Shown piece after piece: positions 61,320-64,000 of a stretch of DNA of 64,000 nt. Source of the DNA: Pseudomonas baetica (GTDB lineage Bacteria > Pseudomonadota > Gammaproteobacteria > Pseudomonadales > Pseudomonadaceae). The stretch covers positions 5,204,001-5,268,000 of the forward strand of contig NZ_PHHE01000001.1 of the NCBI RefSeq assembly GCF_002813455.1. Direction: 5' to 3'. The stretch's first letter is position 1. Every line of letters begins with the position of its first letter. The position numbers were made by a program, and so were the translations under genes. The notes beneath the pieces are model-generated. The model worked only from the letters and a program-made list of their open reading frames with translations, ran no database searches and was not told the DNA's origin.

Positions 61320-62342
61320 TCAGTAATCCCCGCGTTTACGGAAGGCCCAGCGGCCGGCAATCACGGTGAACGTCGCCACCAGCGCGACCAATATCCAGAA
61401 GCCTTCCGGGTCCTGCGACAACGGCACGCCCCCGACATTCATCCCGAAGAAACCGGCAATGATGTTGATCGGCAGTGCCAGCACCGTCACCACGGTCAGG
61501 GTGAACAATGTGCGGTTGCTCTGTTCGTTGAGGTTGGCGGCGATCTCTTCCTGGAGCAGTTTGATCCGTTCGCCGAGGGCGGTGAGGTCGTTGATGATCA
61601 GCGCGAACTCCTCGGTGGATTTGCGCAGCTCCTTGACGTCTTCCTTCTGCAACCACGCGGGCGGGCGATTGAGCAGGCGCAGCAACGAACCCGGCTCCAG
61701 CGCCAACAGCCGCTGCAAACGCACCAGCACCCGCCGGTTGGCACCGAGTTCGGCGCGGTTGGTCGACAGCCGCGAGGAGAGCAATTCGTCCTCGACCTGA
61801 TCGACACTCAGGCTGGTCTTGCGCACGATCTGTGTCAGCACTTCGCCCTGATCGCGCAGCAAGTGCACAAGCAATTCCGAGGGCGAGCGAAAGCGCTCGC
61901 CGGCCTTCACCGACGAACGCAGTTTGTCCACCGAGTGCAGCGGTTGCAGGCGTGCGCTGACGATCAGTTTGCTGCGCACGCAGACCCACAGCGTCGACAC
62001 ATCCGAGGAGACCATGCTGCTGAGGTTGAACACCACGTCGTTGACCACCGCCAGCAGCGCCGAGTCGACATGCTCGATGCGCGTCGAGCGCGAGCCTTCG
62101 TGCAGCGCCTCGAAAAATTCTTCGGGCAATTGCAGATGGCTTTTCATCCAGCGCTCGCACGCGGCGTGGGCGAGGTTCAGGTGCAGCCAGAGGAATTCGC
62201 CGCTGTCGCTGTCGTCCTGCAAGCAGCGCAGGGCGGTCGCCGAATCGACTTCGCGGCCACGTTCGCCGGGCAGAAAACGGAAGCCGTAGAGCAAGCCAAA
62301 CAGGTCAGGATCGCGATGGCTGATATCGAGGCTGTGGTTCAT
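61320..62342 (-). CDS. CorA/ZntB-type divalent cation transporter
   Basis: A 340-residue CorA-superfamily protein. A large N-terminal cytoplasmic funnel domain (RSTRIEHVDSALLAVVNDVV), a long stalk helix (LRKSTEEFALIINDLTALGERIKLLQEEIAAN) and two C-terminal transmembrane helices with the pore motif FFGMNVGG (GMN) between them, ending in a basic RKRGDY. The sequence fits ZntB-like zinc transporters better than Mg2+-specific CorA, but ion choice is an inference. Confidence 0.88.
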   Translation of the reverse strand: MNHSLDISHRDPDLFGLLYGFRFLPGERGREVDSATALRCLQDDSDSGEFLWLHLNLAHAACERWMKSHLQLPEEFFEALHEGSRSTRIEHVDSALLAVVNDVVFNLSSMVSSDVSTLWVCVRSKLIVSARLQPLHSVDKLRSSVKAGERFRSPSELLVHLLRDQGEVLTQIVRKTSLSVDQVEDELLSSRLSTNRAELGANRRVLVRLQRLLALEPGSLLRLLNRPPAWLQKEDVKELRKSTEEFALIINDLTALGERIKLLQEEIAANLNEQSNRTLFTLTVVTVLALPINIIAGFFGMNVGGVPLSQDPEGFWILVALVATFTVIAGRWAFRKRGDY

Positions 62343-62478
62343 GAAGGCTCGCTGCGAGGAGGGCGTTAGACGGGGAATTCACAGATTCACCTGAGCCGCA
62401 TCATCGCAACCGCACATGACGTTTACATGACGGCAAAATGACGCCAAATCAGCGACTTACCGGCGGTCGGATTTATAT

Positions 62479-62504
62479 TCAAGAGCGCTCTGGCACGCCG
62501 ATCA
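62479..62504 (+). promoter_or_regulatory. Candidate FliA (sigma-28) promoter of the chemoreceptor
   Basis: tcaaga (62479-62484), 12 bases, then gccgatca (62497-62504), close to the Pseudomonas FliA consensus TCAAG-t-N12-GCCGATA. It is 115 bp upstream of the chemoreceptor start. Confidence 0.6.
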
Positions 62505-62618
62505 CAGGGACATCAGGTTGCGCGCCATTGGCCACGGGCCAAGGTTCGCCGACAGGGAAGTCCGGCACTATTTCACGCTCGTTTCGGGCGTGCCTCATCC
62601 CTGTCTTGAGTACCTGCG

Positions 62619-64000
62619 ATGCTGCAAAAATCCCTGAGAGCGCAAATTCTCGCCCTGCTGAGCGGCAGCCTGATGGCGATGCTGTTGATCGCGCTGGCCT
62701 GTTTTCATTTCCTGTCCAACGGCGTGCAAAGCTACAGCCAGTTGATCGCCGGTCCCTTGCACACCTCGCAGCTCATCGACGAAGCCAACCTGCAATTCAA
62801 GGTGCAGGTGCAGGAATGGAAAAACGTCTTGCTGCGCGGCAAGCAACCGGCGGACCTGGCCAAATACTGGGGCCAGTTCGAAGATCGCCAGCGCGATGTG
62901 CAGAACATTCTCGGTGAACTGGCCGGCCAGAAAGGCATCGAGCCCAGCCTGAAAAACCGCATCGAACGACTGCGCGACGAGCATCGTCAACTGGGCGCCG
63001 CCTACCAAAAGGGCCGCGATGCCTACGTAGCGGCCGGCGCCGATCCTGTGGCGGGCGACCTCGCGGTCAAAGGCGTCGACCGCGCGACCAGTGACCAGAT
63101 GAGCGAACTGGTCAGCGAACTGCGCAAACAGGGCACCGAGCAGTCGGCGTTGATCAGTGCCGAGGCCGATCGCACCGTATTGCTCGGCACCCTGGTGATG
63201 CTGGCTTCGAGTTTGCTGATTGGGCTGCTCAGCTTGTGGCTGGTCAATCGCAATCTGGTCGAGCCGATCCGCAAACTGATTGATTACGTCAGCCAATTGA
63301 GCCGCGGCAAACTCGCCGAGCGCGTGGTCAGCGACCGTCAGGATGAGCTGGGCAACCTCGCCGCAGCGGCCAACACCTTGCGTGACTTCCTCGCTGAAAC
63401 CTTCACCCGTTTGCAGCGCAGCGCCAGTGATCTGGACAGCGCCAGCGGCGAGTTGAACGCCATTGCCACGACCATGGCCGGCGGCACCAACGAGCAGTTC
63501 AACCGTACCGATCAAGTGGCCACGGCAATGAACGAAATGTCCGCCACTGCTCAGGAAGTGGCGCGTCACGCCGCCGATGCCGCACGGGCCGCCGACGATG
63601 CCGACCAGTCCGCCCAACAGGGTGAAAAGGTCATGCAGAGCACCATTCACAGCATCACCCAGATGCGCGGCGAGATCGCCAACACCGCGACGGTGATCCG
63701 TCGTCTGGAGGCTGATAGCGGCCGCATCGGCAAGGTGCTGGAAGTGATTCGCGGCATCGCCGAACAGACCAACCTGCTGGCATTGAACGCGGCGATTGAA
63801 GCGGCGCGGGCCGGTGAGGCCGGGCGTGGGTTTGCCGTGGTCGCCGACGAAGTGCGCAATCTGGCGCAGCGCACGGCGGAGTCGATCATCGAGATCAACC
63901 AGATCATCCAGAGCGTGCAGACCGGCGCGGTGGATGCGGCGCAAGCCATTGATAGCGGCCAGACCCGCAGCGATGAAAGCGTCGAGCAAGTGACTCAGGC
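62619..64000 (+). CDS. Methyl-accepting chemotaxis protein (3' end outside window)
   Basis: Transmembrane chemoreceptor, 460 residues visible. TM1 is ~10-32 ([20 protein letters not shown]), a ~155-residue periplasmic helical ligand domain follows (four-helix-bundle type, [20 protein letters not shown]), TM2 is ~188-210 ([20 protein letters not shown]), then HAMP ([20 protein letters not shown]) and the signalling helices with the hairpin tip [20 protein letters not shown] (~residue 380) and [20 protein letters not shown]. Cut at 64000 before the last helix. The start is the ATG at 62619. Ligand unknown; a FliA-like promoter upstream fits a motility gene. Confidence 0.93.
   Translation, partial: MLQKSLRAQILALLSGSLMAMLLIALACFHFLSNGVQSYSQLIAGPLHTSQLIDEANLQFKVQVQEWKNVLLRGKQPADLAKYWGQFEDRQRDVQNILGELAGQKGIEPSLKNRIERLRDEHRQLGAAYQKGRDAYVAAGADPVAGDLAVKGVDRATSDQMSELVSELRKQGTEQSALISAEADRTVLLGTLVMLASSLLIGLLSLWLVNRNLVEPIRKLIDYVSQLSRGKLAERVVSDRQDELGNLAAAANTLRDFLAETFTRLQRSASDLDSASGELNAIATTMAGGTNEQFNRTDQVATAMNEMSATAQEVARHAADAARAADDADQSAQQGEKVMQSTIHSITQMRGEIANTATVIRRLEADSGRIGKVLEVIRGIAEQTNLLALNAAIEAARAGEAGRGFAVVADEVRNLAQRTAESIIEINQIIQSVQTGAVDAAQAIDSGQTRSDESVEQVTQ

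Overview
The window is a contiguous piece of a Pseudomonas chromosome, most likely of the P. fluorescens group. Codon use is GC-rich. Gene order 11502-17657 and 39304 follows, as I remember it, the P. aeruginosa PA1414-PA1423 block (small PA1414-type protein, metallo-hydrolase, symporter, NCS1 permease, NTF2-like protein, gbuA, gbuR, bdlA). The intergenic regions carry the palindromic REP/REPIN elements typical of fluorescent pseudomonads. No rRNA, tRNA or CRISPR array was seen.

Layout. 1-8054: a truncated DEAD-box helicase, an operon with an AvrRpt2-type papain-like cysteine protease and a same-operon partner of unknown function, a DUF899 thiol-dependent protein, a DUF6279 lipoprotein, a TorF-type porin, cvfB and a DUF2177 membrane protein. 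8270-12018: an EamA exporter, an MFS exporter divergent from a LysR regulator, a PA1414-like microprotein and a carrier-protein-like gene lacking the phosphopantetheine serine. 12062-18550: a metallo-hydrolase and the 4-guanidinobutyrate catabolic block (symporter, permease, NTF2-like protein, GbuA, divergent GbuR). 18557-19153: tapT.

19276-32739 is a biofilm adhesion module. A type I secretion operon (TolC, ABC, HlyD) is divergent from a 2623-residue LapA/MapA/BapA-class adhesin. The adhesin has an N-terminal retention module with a TAAG processing motif, near-identical 246-residue repeats, a von Willebrand A domain, RTX repeats and a type I C-terminus. This module and the following 7 kb separate gbuR from the bdlA homologue. 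The stretch 32795-41630 is the most disturbed: a 268-bp tandem duplication that captured the end of a DUF6124 gene, an IS256-family element inside a large Ig-like gene without a target-site duplication, a frameshifted micro-gene, and three CTGT-N8-ACAG dyads each 83-89 bp before a minus-strand start.

41631-51624: an unknown Ala/Gln-rich protein, an MFS transporter, a PACE pump divergent from a LysR regulator, the gluconate regulon (gntR, gntK, gntP with three operator-like sites), alaC, a LysE exporter, a GyrI-like protein and an unlisted 38-residue membrane microprotein. 51790-55121: two GNAT acetyltransferases, an NTF2-like protein and an overlapping DGPF/YCII-ECF42 sigma pair. 55210-56075 is a tandem array of 68/69-bp REP-containing units. 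56076-64000: a second LysR/PACE pair, an SDR/LysR pair, a Pit phosphate transporter, a CorA/ZntB-type channel and the start of a chemoreceptor behind a FliA-like promoter.

The common theme is surface life (adhesin, its secretion system, BdlA, a chemoreceptor) plus small-molecule uptake, export and catabolism, each under local LysR or LacI control.
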